Shown: in pieces, positions 53,413 through 61,206 of the stretch
Position numbering within the stretch: position 1 is the stretch's first letter
Layout: every line of letters begins with the position of its first letter
Assembly: GCF_001192795.1 (NCBI RefSeq)
Contig: NZ_DF968181.1
Coordinates: 1,726,974 to 1,790,973 of the forward strand
Direction of reading: 5' to 3'
DNA: 64,000 nucleotides
Source of the DNA: Flexilinea flocculi
GTDB taxonomy: Bacteria > Chloroflexota > Anaerolineae > Anaerolineales > Anaerolineaceae
Translations under genes and position numbers: made by a program
The notes under the pieces: generated by a model
What the model was told of the DNA's origin: nothing
What the model saw: the letters and a program-made list of their open reading frames with translations, nothing else
Database searches by the model: none

Positions 53413-54386
53413 ATTTTTCGATCCAATAAAGAAGTGAAGAGCTCGGAAATTTTTTTCTGGTATTCTTCGTGAATCGTATAACTTTGTAATAAACAAGTTG
53501 CTTTATCAGTAAAATACTGGCAACGCATTTCTGTATATTTATCCGCACCGATTTCTTTCAGCCAGGAATTTACTTTTTGTACTTCGGACTCATCGCCTGA
53601 ATAATTTGTCCAGAATTCCTTGAAATCTGAGTCTTTTTCCAATCCGTAAACGATCGGGAGTGTCATTTTTTTACTGGTGATATCACTTGATACTGATTTC
53701 CCGAACACGTCGGTATCGCCCCAGATACCGAGAAAATCATCCCGTATTTGGAATGCATAGCCGAAGTATTCTCCGACTGTCGTAAAATCTTCAAGGACTC
53801 GATCGTCAGCACCGGCTGCAAGCGCACCAAATGCACAACATCCGCCAAATAATGAAACGGTTTTTCCATGAATCATGGAGAAATACTCATCCTCGCTAAT
53901 CACATCCCGTTTTTCAAAGGATATATCCCGATGCTGACCTAATATAAGATTCTGGATAATACGATTAAAAATCTTTATAGCCTTTGGTTTTTGCTCAGAA
54001 GTCGCTGCATCCAATATCGATTGATACGCAATTGCGAATAACAAATCCCCTGCATTTAAACTAAGTGGCAAGCCCCATTTTTTCCACAAAGTTGGCAAGC
54101 GATGACGGGTATCACTCTGATCTTCAATATCGTCATGGATTAAAGTAAAGTTATGCAAGAGTTCCAGACTGATGCCGAATGGGAGAGAAATTTCCCAATC
54201 CCCGCACAAAGAACCGCTGACCAATCCACAGATGATTGGGCGTAATCTTTTTCCGCCACCGATCAGATTTCCATCAGGATCAAATCCCACCGAATAATAA
54301 ATCATCTCTTTCAATGTTTTATCGTGATGAAGGATTTCTTTTTCAGACAAGAATTTTAATAGCTCAATATTAATTTTTTCAATCAT
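53409..54386 (-). CDS. Polyprenyl synthetase
   Basis: 325 aa. First Asp-rich motif [14 protein letters not shown] (DDIED 85-89), second DDFLGIWGD at about 212, basic GGGKRLRP at 43-50 and [11 protein letters not shown]. It condenses IPP with allylic diphosphates to C15-C20 or longer prenyl diphosphates; chain length cannot be set with confidence, though bulky residues before the first motif (LLHNF) suggest a short chain. Overlaps fni by 8 bp and folE by 4 bp. Confidence 0.9.
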   Translation of the reverse strand: MIEKINIELLKFLSEKEILHHDKTLKEMIYYSVGFDPDGNLIGGGKRLRPIICGLVSGSLCGDWEISLPFGISLELLHNFTLIHDDIEDQSDTRHRLPTLWKKWGLPLSLNAGDLLFAIAYQSILDAATSEQKPKAIKIFNRIIQNLILGQHRDISFEKRDVISEDEYFSMIHGKTVSLFGGCCAFGALAAGADDRVLEDFTTVGEYFGYAFQIRDDFLGIWGDTDVFGKSVSSDITSKKMTLPIVYGLEKDSDFKEFWTNYSGDESEVQKVNSWLKEIGADKYTEMRCQYFTDKATCLLQSYTIHEEYQKKISELFTSLLDRKI

Positions 54387-55377
54387 AATCTTTTTCTTTT
54401 ACAATTGTTTGACTTAAAAATTTTGCAATGCGCAATTGTTGCACAAGGATCTCTAAAAATGACACAACAGCTTGCGGCCCTTCATTTGCCGGAGCTAATA
54501 AGGGACCGGCAATTCCTATCATTTTGGCACCTAATAGTAACGCTTTCCAGATATCAACACCATGAGTGATACCGCCTGAAGCAATCAGGGAAATATTTGG
54601 GAATCGTGCGTGAATTTGTTCTATACATTGAGCTGTTGGAATACCCCAGCTAAAAAAAGGGGATGCCAATTGCTCAGCAGTTTCAGTGCCGGATATTTCG
54701 GCTTCAACTTTCGCCCAGGATGTACCTCCTGCTCCCGCTACATCGATGATCTGGACACCTGCATCAATTAAATTTTTTGCCACAACGTCAGAAATTCCCC
54801 ATCCAACTTCTTTTACAATGATCGGCACTGGAAAATTCGAGCACAAATAGTCAATTTTTTTTAAAAGTCCAGAAAAATTTGTGTTTTTTGAGGATTGCAA
54901 CACTTCCTGTAGCGGATTCAGATGCAAAATCAGCGCATTTGCTTCAATTAATTCAATCGCCCGCAGACATTGATCTCTGGAGAACCCATAATTAAATTGA
55001 ACAGCCCCAACATTTGCCAAAACTGGAATACTCGGAGCATATTTTCTTGGATTATCATAAATCCCGTGTGAATCTTCTTCAAGCAGTATCCGCATTGATC
55101 CCATCGCAAATGGGATGTTCAGTGTGTTCGCTGCTTCCAGCAGAGATCGATTGATTCGATTTCCGGATTCTGTTCCACCGGTTATCGAGGAAATTAATAT
55201 AGGGGCAGCAATTTTTTGATTGAGAAAAACTGTCTCGGTTTTGATATCTTCGAAATTTGTCTCAGGCAGTGCATTATGAACAAGCCTGTATTTTTCAAAT
55301 CCGTTCGTAGATTCCGATTGAACATTTTTATTCAAACAGACGGCAATATGGTTGTCTTTGCGAGAATTAATCGTCAT
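54379..55377 (-). CDS. fni: Type 2 isopentenyl-diphosphate delta-isomerase
   Basis: 332 aa. FMN-dependent IDI-2: ISSITGGTESGNRINRSLLE, AMGSMRILLEE, HLNPLQEVLQ, EVGWGISDVVAKNLIDAGVQ and VDVAGAGGTSW-type loop (IIDVAGAGGTSWAKVE), GGITHGVDIWKALLLGA. It interconverts IPP and DMAPP. AAAGGCTGAATC leads to the ATG. First gene of the minus-strand group fni, prenyl synthase, folE and SPT-like. Confidence 0.92.
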   Translation of the reverse strand: MTINSRKDNHIAVCLNKNVQSESTNGFEKYRLVHNALPETNFEDIKTETVFLNQKIAAPILISSITGGTESGNRINRSLLEAANTLNIPFAMGSMRILLEEDSHGIYDNPRKYAPSIPVLANVGAVQFNYGFSRDQCLRAIELIEANALILHLNPLQEVLQSSKNTNFSGLLKKIDYLCSNFPVPIIVKEVGWGISDVVAKNLIDAGVQIIDVAGAGGTSWAKVEAEISGTETAEQLASPFFSWGIPTAQCIEQIHARFPNISLIASGGITHGVDIWKALLLGAKMIGIAGPLLAPANEGPQAVVSFLEILVQQLRIAKFLSQTIVKEKDYD

Positions 55378-55564
55378 GATTCAGCCTTTTAATACCTCTC
55401 AGTTTACCATGTTTTGAAATGATTCTCAAAAACAGTAATTCAAAATTTTAGAATTCCGTCTATGAAAAAAGAGAAATACTATTTTCCCTCTCTCTTGAAC
55501 AACAAGTTTCTATTTCAAATTAATGGAATATACACAAATCAAAAGATGGGGAGGACTCTTTTTA

Positions 55565-55606
55565 TATTGTGATGCTTTTAGAGCAAAGCGCAAAAACATC
55601 ACAATA
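55565..55606. repeat. Hairpin of the dispersed element family, upstream of pyk
   Basis: TATTGTGATGCTTTT (55565-55579) pairs with AAAAACATCACAATA (55592-55606), one mismatch; the loop contains GCAAAGCGC as in the remnant near 62997. Flanking sequence has AAGATGGGGAGGACTC and TTCGAATAAATG words of the family but no clean ends. The remainder of this 351-bp gap shows no gene. Confidence 0.5.
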
Positions 55607-55728
55607 AATTTTTCCCTGGTTGGTTCAAATAGTAAATCAATACTTCGAATAAATGAAATATTGCATCAATTCTCCCATATTCACAGTAGAATTAATATTA
55701 AGAAAGCATCCTTTTTATAGAGGCTGAT

Positions 55729-57156
55729 ATGAGAAAAACGAAAATCATTTGCACACTCGGTCCTGCTACAGATGAGGGTGGAATATTGGAAAAACTGATA
55801 ACGACTGGCATGGATACTGCCAGATTTAACTTCTCGCATGGTTCTCATGAGGAACACAAAAGAAGATTTGATGCTTTAGTAAAATTGCGTGAAAAGTATG
55901 GATTGCCAATTTCCACATTGTTGGATACGAAAGGTCCTGAAATCAGAATCGGTACTTTTAAGGAAGGTAAGATCAATCTAATTTCCGGACAAAAATTTAA
56001 GCTGACAACCAAAACCGTGGAAGGATCCAATGAAGAAGTATCGATCTCTTATAAAGATTTGCCTAAGGACATCACTATTGGCGACAAAATTTTAATTGAT
56101 GACGGATTAGTGGAGTTGGAAACAATCGATAAAACCAATACAACCATCACCTGCATCGTAAAAAATGATGGGACAATTTCGGATCACAAGGGAGTCAATG
56201 TGCCTGGGACACATATAACCATCCCATACATCAGCCAGGCAGACAGAGAAGACATCATTTTTGCCATTCAGAACGGCTTTGATTTTATTGCTGCTTCTTT
56301 TGTGAGAAATGCGGAAGATATTCATAAAATTCGATCCATATTAGAAGAATTCCATTGTAATTCGATTGCCATCATCGCAAAAATTGAAAATCGGTTAGGT
56401 GTAAAGAATATCGATGAAATCATTAAAGCTGCGGATGGCGTCATGATTGCCCGTGGAGATATGGGGATTGAGCTACCCATCGAAGATGTCCCAGTTATAC
56501 AGAAAAAAATTATTAAAAAAGTATATAATGCCGGAAAACAGGTCATTACCGCAACCCAGATGTTGGATTCCATGATGAAGAATCCAAGACCTACCCGAGC
56601 TGAAGCTACAGATGTTGCAAACGCAATTTACGATGGAACCAGCGCTGTTATGTTGTCCGGAGAGACCGCTGCGGGCAAATACCCCGTTCAATCCTTAAAT
56701 ACAATGATTCGAATTATCGAACGGACAGAAAACGACATTGATTATCAGTCCCGCTTTCTTAAAACTGAAACCTGGGGATCAACCATTTCTGAAGCCATAT
56801 CCCATGCCACTTGTATGTCCGCAATCGATTTACGAGCAAAAGCCATTATTACAGTCACGAAAACAGGAAGAACAGCACGTCAAATTTCCAGATTTCGCCC
56901 GGCATGTCCCATTCTCAGTTGTACACCCAGCGAAGTAAGTTATCGCCAAATGAACCTCAATTGGGGGATTAAACCGATTTTAATTACAGAAGAATCTGAA
57001 ACAAAATTACTTTTTCAGCATGCTGTTGACGCCTGTAAGAAATCAGGGTATCTTAATGACGGAGATCTTGTCATTCTAACGGCTGGCATACCTATCGGAG
57101 TCAGTGGAAACACGAACCTTCTCAGAGTTCACATCGTCGGTAAAGAAGATTTCTAA
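55729..57156 (+). CDS. pyk: Pyruvate kinase
   Basis: 475 aa, without the extra C-terminal PEP-utiliser-like domain found in some bacteria. MRKTKIICTLGPATDEGGI, TARFNFSHGSHEEH, LDTKGPEIRIG, the catalytic IAKIENRLGVKNIDEII, ARGDMGIELPIEDVPVIQKK and ATQMLDSMMKNPRPTRAEAT followed by MLSGETAAGKYP. It makes pyruvate and ATP from PEP and ADP. AGAGG lies before the ATG. The Lys form of the K-site pattern cannot be judged by eye. Confidence 0.95.
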   Translation: MRKTKIICTLGPATDEGGILEKLITTGMDTARFNFSHGSHEEHKRRFDALVKLREKYGLPISTLLDTKGPEIRIGTFKEGKINLISGQKFKLTTKTVEGSNEEVSISYKDLPKDITIGDKILIDDGLVELETIDKTNTTITCIVKNDGTISDHKGVNVPGTHITIPYISQADREDIIFAIQNGFDFIAASFVRNAEDIHKIRSILEEFHCNSIAIIAKIENRLGVKNIDEIIKAADGVMIARGDMGIELPIEDVPVIQKKIIKKVYNAGKQVITATQMLDSMMKNPRPTRAEATDVANAIYDGTSAVMLSGETAAGKYPVQSLNTMIRIIERTENDIDYQSRFLKTETWGSTISEAISHATCMSAIDLRAKAIITVTKTGRTARQISRFRPACPILSCTPSEVSYRQMNLNWGIKPILITEESETKLLFQHAVDACKKSGYLNDGDLVILTAGIPIGVSGNTNLLRVHIVGKEDF

Positions 57157-57232
57157 TCGAATTCGATATTCCAAATTTATCAACCATCTTTTTCCTGAAC
57201 GTTATCACGATTCGATTCAGAGAGGGAAACTT

Positions 57233-57793
57233 GTGAATAAATGGGTCCAAATAAAACAAAATAAAGTGGTAAAAGCCTTGATATTGGTATCCCTGATTTT
57301 GATAGCGATCATGATTTCAAGTAGAATAGATTATTCCTTAATTCAAAGATTTATCCAGAATCATCGATATTTGGGCATTTTTTTATGCGTATTTCTGTAT
57401 GCGTGTTTAGGCGCAACGCCCGTTCCTTCGGAACCATTCACGATTGTTTTATCCGGACTTTGTGGACCAATTTGGACAATTTTTATGGTCACAATCGGAA
57501 ATACTGCTGCAGCTTTTGTTGAATATTTGATCGGAAGTCAAGTATCAGATATCACTGAGTTTACACAACGAAAGGTAACCTTACCGAAATTTTTAAAAAA
57601 ATTGCCAATCGATTCCCCTGTATTCCAAATCTTCGGCAGAGTAATCCCGGGGGTGGGAGCCAAATTTGTGGGTATCACCAGTGGCATGTATCGAATCAGT
57701 CTGTTTACATTTTTTTGGACTGCCATCCTTTCGAATTTTGCCGGTGCAGCAATTGTCGCATATGGTGGATACGGATTGTTCGAACTTTTATAG
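57233..57793 (+). CDS. VTT/DedA-like membrane protein
   Basis: 187 aa from a GTG at 57233 with GAGGG 6 nt upstream; an alternative GTG at 57104 lies inside pyk and is less likely. Five or so hydrophobic segments. The VTT (SNARE-associated) family region is GATPVPSEPFTIVLSGLCG, GNTAAAFVEYLIGSQVSD and FQIFGRVIPGVGAKFVGITS. Related proteins act as lipid scramblases or transporters. It starts 77 bp after pyk on the same strand. Confidence 0.75.
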   Translation: MNKWVQIKQNKVVKALILVSLILIAIMISSRIDYSLIQRFIQNHRYLGIFLCVFLYACLGATPVPSEPFTIVLSGLCGPIWTIFMVTIGNTAAAFVEYLIGSQVSDITEFTQRKVTLPKFLKKLPIDSPVFQIFGRVIPGVGAKFVGITSGMYRISLFTFFWTAILSNFAGAAIVAYGGYGLFELL

Positions 57794-57849
57794 CGACGGT
57801 TCTTGTCTTTCTACTTTATCATTCTACTAATATCACGGAGAAATAAATC

Positions 57850-58941
57850 ATGAAATTTCATTTGCCGGAATACCACTCCCCGGATTTTTCGCTTGAAAAA
57901 TTCCAAAATTCCCCTGATGTAAAAACCGAATCCGTTTTATGGGATGGAATTGCACCGGATTTCTTTCACGCAACCTCGATTTTTCCTGAATATTTTAAAA
58001 TTAACGAAAGATGGATGCTGGCTGAAGAAAGCAGAATGGATTGCTGTATTAAAATCAACAATGGGAAACTGGAAGTAATTGAACCGCGAAACCTGAAAAA
58101 AGGAGATATGGTTGTTATTGGCAGGACTGAACATGGAGAGGATGGAATTTTTCTTCATGAAGATGGTTTTGAAGAATTAAACACGGGGAAAGAGCGTTTT
58201 TCATTTCGAACAGGACGAAGTCGAGAAACTGCTTTTTCAAAAGATTATGATTCCCTCTACGAATTACTAAATTTTGACAAAGAAAATGGAAATATTTTAT
58301 GGGTGATGGGGCCGGCATGCACTTTTGATGCAGATTCCAGAAAAGCCATGGAAATATTAATCGAAAATGGTTATGTAGATGGGCTTTTAGCTGGAAATGC
58401 ATTGGCTACACACGATTTGGAAGCAGCATTATTTGGAACTGCGCTTGGTCAAAACATCTATACGCAAATTTCGCAGAAAAATGGGCATTATAACCACCTT
58501 GATCTCATTAATAAAGTTCGAAAAAGCGGTTCCATTGCTAATTTTATTCAGACTGAATCGATTCGAAACGGAATCATTTATTCATGCAATCGATATGGAA
58601 TTCCTTTTGTGTTGACTGGTTCCATCCGCGATGATGGTCCGCTTCCGGATGTAATCGGGAACACTTATGATGGACAGGACGCCATGCGGAATTTGATTCG
58701 AAAAGCAACAACCATTATTTGTCTGGCGACACAACTGCATACGATAGCGACCGGAAATATGACCCCATGTTATCGAATCAATCATGGAATTATCAGACCG
58801 TTGTTCATGTATACCATCGATATTTCGGAATTCGCAGTGAACAAACTCAGTGATCGCGGCAGCCTGACAGCAAAATCCATCGTGACCAATGTTCAAGATT
58901 TTCTCGTGATGGTTTCCAAAGGTGTGCTAAAAAACCAATAA
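57850..58941 (+). CDS. TIGR00300-family protein (ornithine cyclodeaminase-type, LOR/SDH-like)
   Basis: 363 aa. The C-terminal Rossmann-type half has NILWVMGPACTFDADSRKAM, GYVDGLLAGNALATHDLEAA, FVLTGSIRDDGPLPDVIGNT and the Asp-Ala-Met-R helix, all diagnostic of TIGR00300, the family shared with the C-terminal part of cyanobacterial ArgZ/AgrE and archaeal ornithine cyclodeaminase. The expected reaction is ornithine to proline plus ammonia with NAD. GGAGA precedes the ATG. An ornithine-producing or using enzyme (argF) is elsewhere in the window, not adjacent. Substrate is inferred from characterised relatives. Confidence 0.75.
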   Translation: MKFHLPEYHSPDFSLEKFQNSPDVKTESVLWDGIAPDFFHATSIFPEYFKINERWMLAEESRMDCCIKINNGKLEVIEPRNLKKGDMVVIGRTEHGEDGIFLHEDGFEELNTGKERFSFRTGRSRETAFSKDYDSLYELLNFDKENGNILWVMGPACTFDADSRKAMEILIENGYVDGLLAGNALATHDLEAALFGTALGQNIYTQISQKNGHYNHLDLINKVRKSGSIANFIQTESIRNGIIYSCNRYGIPFVLTGSIRDDGPLPDVIGNTYDGQDAMRNLIRKATTIICLATQLHTIATGNMTPCYRINHGIIRPLFMYTIDISEFAVNKLSDRGSLTAKSIVTNVQDFLVMVSKGVLKNQ

Positions 58942-59013
58942 AGTTTTTCAATAGAATCACATCTTTTTTTAAACAATCCGTGATAAGAAGAGCTATTCGA
59001 TGAAGCAGTTATT

Positions 59014-60750
59014 TCAGTCCATTTCTTCTGCTTGAAACTGTACGGAACAATAACTTGCGTATAAGCCGCCGGTTTTGCTGAGTTCATCGTGCGTTCCTAC
59101 TTCGACAATTTCACCCTGGTCTAATACAAGAATCTGATCTGCCCGTTTGACTGTGGATAATCGATGCGCGATGACAATGATAGTTCGAGTACCAGCCAAT
59201 TTTTGAATTGAATCTTGAATTTCCTTTTCGGTTTGAACATCAACCGAAGCTGTCGCTTCATCCAGAATCAGGATAGGACTGTTACGCAGCACAGCTCTTG
59301 CAATGGCTATGCGCTGTTTCTGGCCACCGCTCAAGCGAACGCCACGTTCTCCGATCATCGTTTTATATGCTTCAGGCATATCCTGAATAAACTCATGCGC
59401 AGAGGCAATTTTTGCCGCTTCAATAATTTGTTCAATACTTGGATTCGCTGCTCCATAGGCAATATTCTCCTCAATGGTGCCATGAAACAAGAATACATCC
59501 TGCAATACCATTGAAATGTTTTTTCGCAGCGAATCAATCTTATACTTACGAATGTCCTGACCGTCTATCAACACACGACCTTCCTGTGGATCATAGAAAC
59601 GTTCTATTAATGAGATAATCGTCGTTTTTCCAACACCCGTTGGACCAACCAGAGCCAACATTTTTCCTGGTTCAACATGAAAACTGACATTTTTTAATAC
59701 AGGTGAATCGAAAGAATAATGAAAGGATACATTTTCGAAGGTCAGTCCTCCGTCACATTTTTCCATCGGAACAGCATCCGGCAAATCCACAATGTCCGGT
59801 TCGGAATCAAGAATCTCAAAGATACGAATCGCCCCGGAAAAAGCACGTGTGAAATCTTCCAACGTGCGAGACATGGTCGTAACAGGTTCATAAAGAAGGT
59901 TCAGATACAGGATGAAACCCACAATATCTGATATTGGCAGTTCCCCATGCAGCCCCATCCAGCCGCCGTACCCAAGCACGACAACAGTTCCGATCGATGT
60001 AAAAAATTGAATCATCGGACGGAAAAACGTAATATTCTTTAGTGCGTTCACCTCTAAAGCTGCATATTTACGTGTTATTTCATGAACGCGTTTGGATTCT
60101 TCTCTTTGTTTCCCGAAAGCCTGGATTTCTTTGATTCCGGAGAGATTATCTTGCAGGATTGCGTTGATTTCTCCCATTACTTTCCGGCTTTTTACAAAAA
60201 TCGATGATATCCGGCTCGAAAATTTAACCGCAAAGACAATAACAAAAGGAATCGGGATACAGGTTGCCATCGCTAATTTTACATTGATGGAGAATAATAG
60301 GATCACAATGATCAGGATTGTGAAAACACTGCTGAAAATATCAGGGAGAGCATGTGATATCAGTGTTTCGACTTTATCGGCATCATTGATGATGTGAGAC
60401 ATCAAATCACCAGTCTGCTTATTATGGTAAAAATGAAGCGACAGTTTTTGAAGATGATCATACATCTTCCAATAGATCTCTGGCACGAGATTCCAGGACA
60501 CTTTGTGACTTAAATAACTACTGAGAAAACTGAATAAGAAACGCAACAAATATGCCAAAAGAAGTATTCCGGAGAGTAACCAGATAAAATTTTCAGTCAG
60601 CGTATTTTGTTCCAGACGCGAGGTTAATTCTCTTACAAGGGCAGGCGTAGTAAAGTTCAGTATATTTAGCATAATCAGCGAAAATATGGAAATCGTAAGA
60701 TATTTCCAATATCCGCCTGTCATTTTTATTATTCGCAGTAATAGTTTCAT
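59014..60750 (-). CDS. ABC exporter (fused membrane and ATPase domains)
   Basis: 578 aa from the ATG at 60750, which has GGAG 7 nt upstream; the longer frame to 60822 lacks one. Residues about 15-310 form an ABC type I exporter membrane domain with six segments; the ATPase has Walker A GPTGVGKTT, Q-loop MVLQDVFLFHGTIEENIAYG, signature LSGGQKQRIAIARA, Walker B ILILDEATASVD and switch His AHRLSTVKRAD. Such half-transporters work as dimers and export lipids, peptides or drugs; cargo unknown. Divergent from tyrosine phenol-lyase. A hairpin lies in its 5' region. Confidence 0.9.
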   Translation of the reverse strand: MKLLLRIIKMTGGYWKYLTISIFSLIMLNILNFTTPALVRELTSRLEQNTLTENFIWLLSGILLLAYLLRFLFSFLSSYLSHKVSWNLVPEIYWKMYDHLQKLSLHFYHNKQTGDLMSHIINDADKVETLISHALPDIFSSVFTILIIVILLFSINVKLAMATCIPIPFVIVFAVKFSSRISSIFVKSRKVMGEINAILQDNLSGIKEIQAFGKQREESKRVHEITRKYAALEVNALKNITFFRPMIQFFTSIGTVVVLGYGGWMGLHGELPISDIVGFILYLNLLYEPVTTMSRTLEDFTRAFSGAIRIFEILDSEPDIVDLPDAVPMEKCDGGLTFENVSFHYSFDSPVLKNVSFHVEPGKMLALVGPTGVGKTTIISLIERFYDPQEGRVLIDGQDIRKYKIDSLRKNISMVLQDVFLFHGTIEENIAYGAANPSIEQIIEAAKIASAHEFIQDMPEAYKTMIGERGVRLSGGQKQRIAIARAVLRNSPILILDEATASVDVQTEKEIQDSIQKLAGTRTIIVIAHRLSTVKRADQILVLDQGEIVEVGTHDELSKTGGLYASYCSVQFQAEEMD

Positions 60751-60847
60751 TTTCTTACTCCAAGTCCAATATTTTATCAGATTTCCATTCAAAAATCGAT
60801 TCGAAAAATTCAATTTCTGCAATTTATAAATAGAGAAATATATAAAA

Positions 60848-60890
60848 TGATGTACTGTTCTTGCAACCTAAGAGCAAGAACAGCACATCA
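60848..60890 (-). terminator. Long hairpin with T-run upstream of the ABC exporter
   Basis: TGATGTACTGTTCTTGC (60848-60864) pairs with GCAAGAACAGCACATCA (60874-60890), 16 of 17 bp. On the minus strand the stem is followed by TTTTATATATTTC, so it reads as an intrinsic terminator about 100 bp before the exporter start. It may attenuate the exporter or end a minus-strand transcript from the gap. Confidence 0.6.
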
Positions 60891-60959
60891 CGATATTTCC
60901 TCAGTTGATTCATAAGAATTTTATAAATCGCGTTGATTAGTTAAGAGAAAACTCAGCCC

Positions 60960-60988
60960 TTGTCAATCTGACGATTTCTCATTAAAAT
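60960..60988 (+). promoter_or_regulatory. Promoter of the tyrosine phenol-lyase leader
   Basis: TTGTCA (60960-60965), 17 bp spacer, TAAAAT (60983-60988). Transcription would begin about 60995, only some 5 nt before the leader ORF's ATG. Confidence 0.65.
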
Positions 60989-60999
60989 CATTTGCAACT

Positions 61000-61083
61000 A
61001 TGAATTTCCAAATTCTTTCTGCCTACGCTTATTATTATTACGGCAAACGAAATAACGTTGTGCCGGATTTTTCGCGTAAGTAA
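61000..61083 (+). CDS. Tyr-rich leader peptide (27 codons)
   Basis: The ORF reads MNFQILSAYAYYYYGKRN and then NVVPDFSRK before TAA. Five of 27 residues are Tyr, four of them consecutive (codons 11-14). No ribosome site is present, but the promoter places the mRNA start a few bases upstream, which fits leaderless translation as seen at capA and smpB. The stop lies 26 nt before the stem of an intrinsic terminator and 123 nt before the tyrosine phenol-lyase start. This arrangement is that of amino-acid leader peptides such as TrpL, PheL or TnaC. Sequence similarity to TnaC (which needs a Trp-Phe-Asn-Ile-Asp segment) is absent. Confidence 0.55.
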   Translation: MNFQILSAYAYYYYGKRNNVVPDFSRK

Positions 61084-61109
61084 GAATCATCAGTCAAAAA
61101 TAAAAAAAA

Positions 61110-61138
61110 GCGATATCTTCCGGATATCGCTTTTTTTT
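61110..61138 (+). terminator. Leader terminator (attenuator) before tyrosine phenol-lyase
   Basis: GCGATATC (61110-61117) and GATATCGC (61123-61130) with loop TTCCG, extended by the A-run on the left and eight T on the right. No other plus-strand gene is available for it to terminate except the leader ORF, since the gene on the left is divergent. Confidence 0.8.
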
Positions 61139-61206
61139 ATTTTCTTTTCGTCATTCAACCTGAATTTCAACTCAGGAAAAACATAAAAACCAATTTGGAG
61201 GATATG

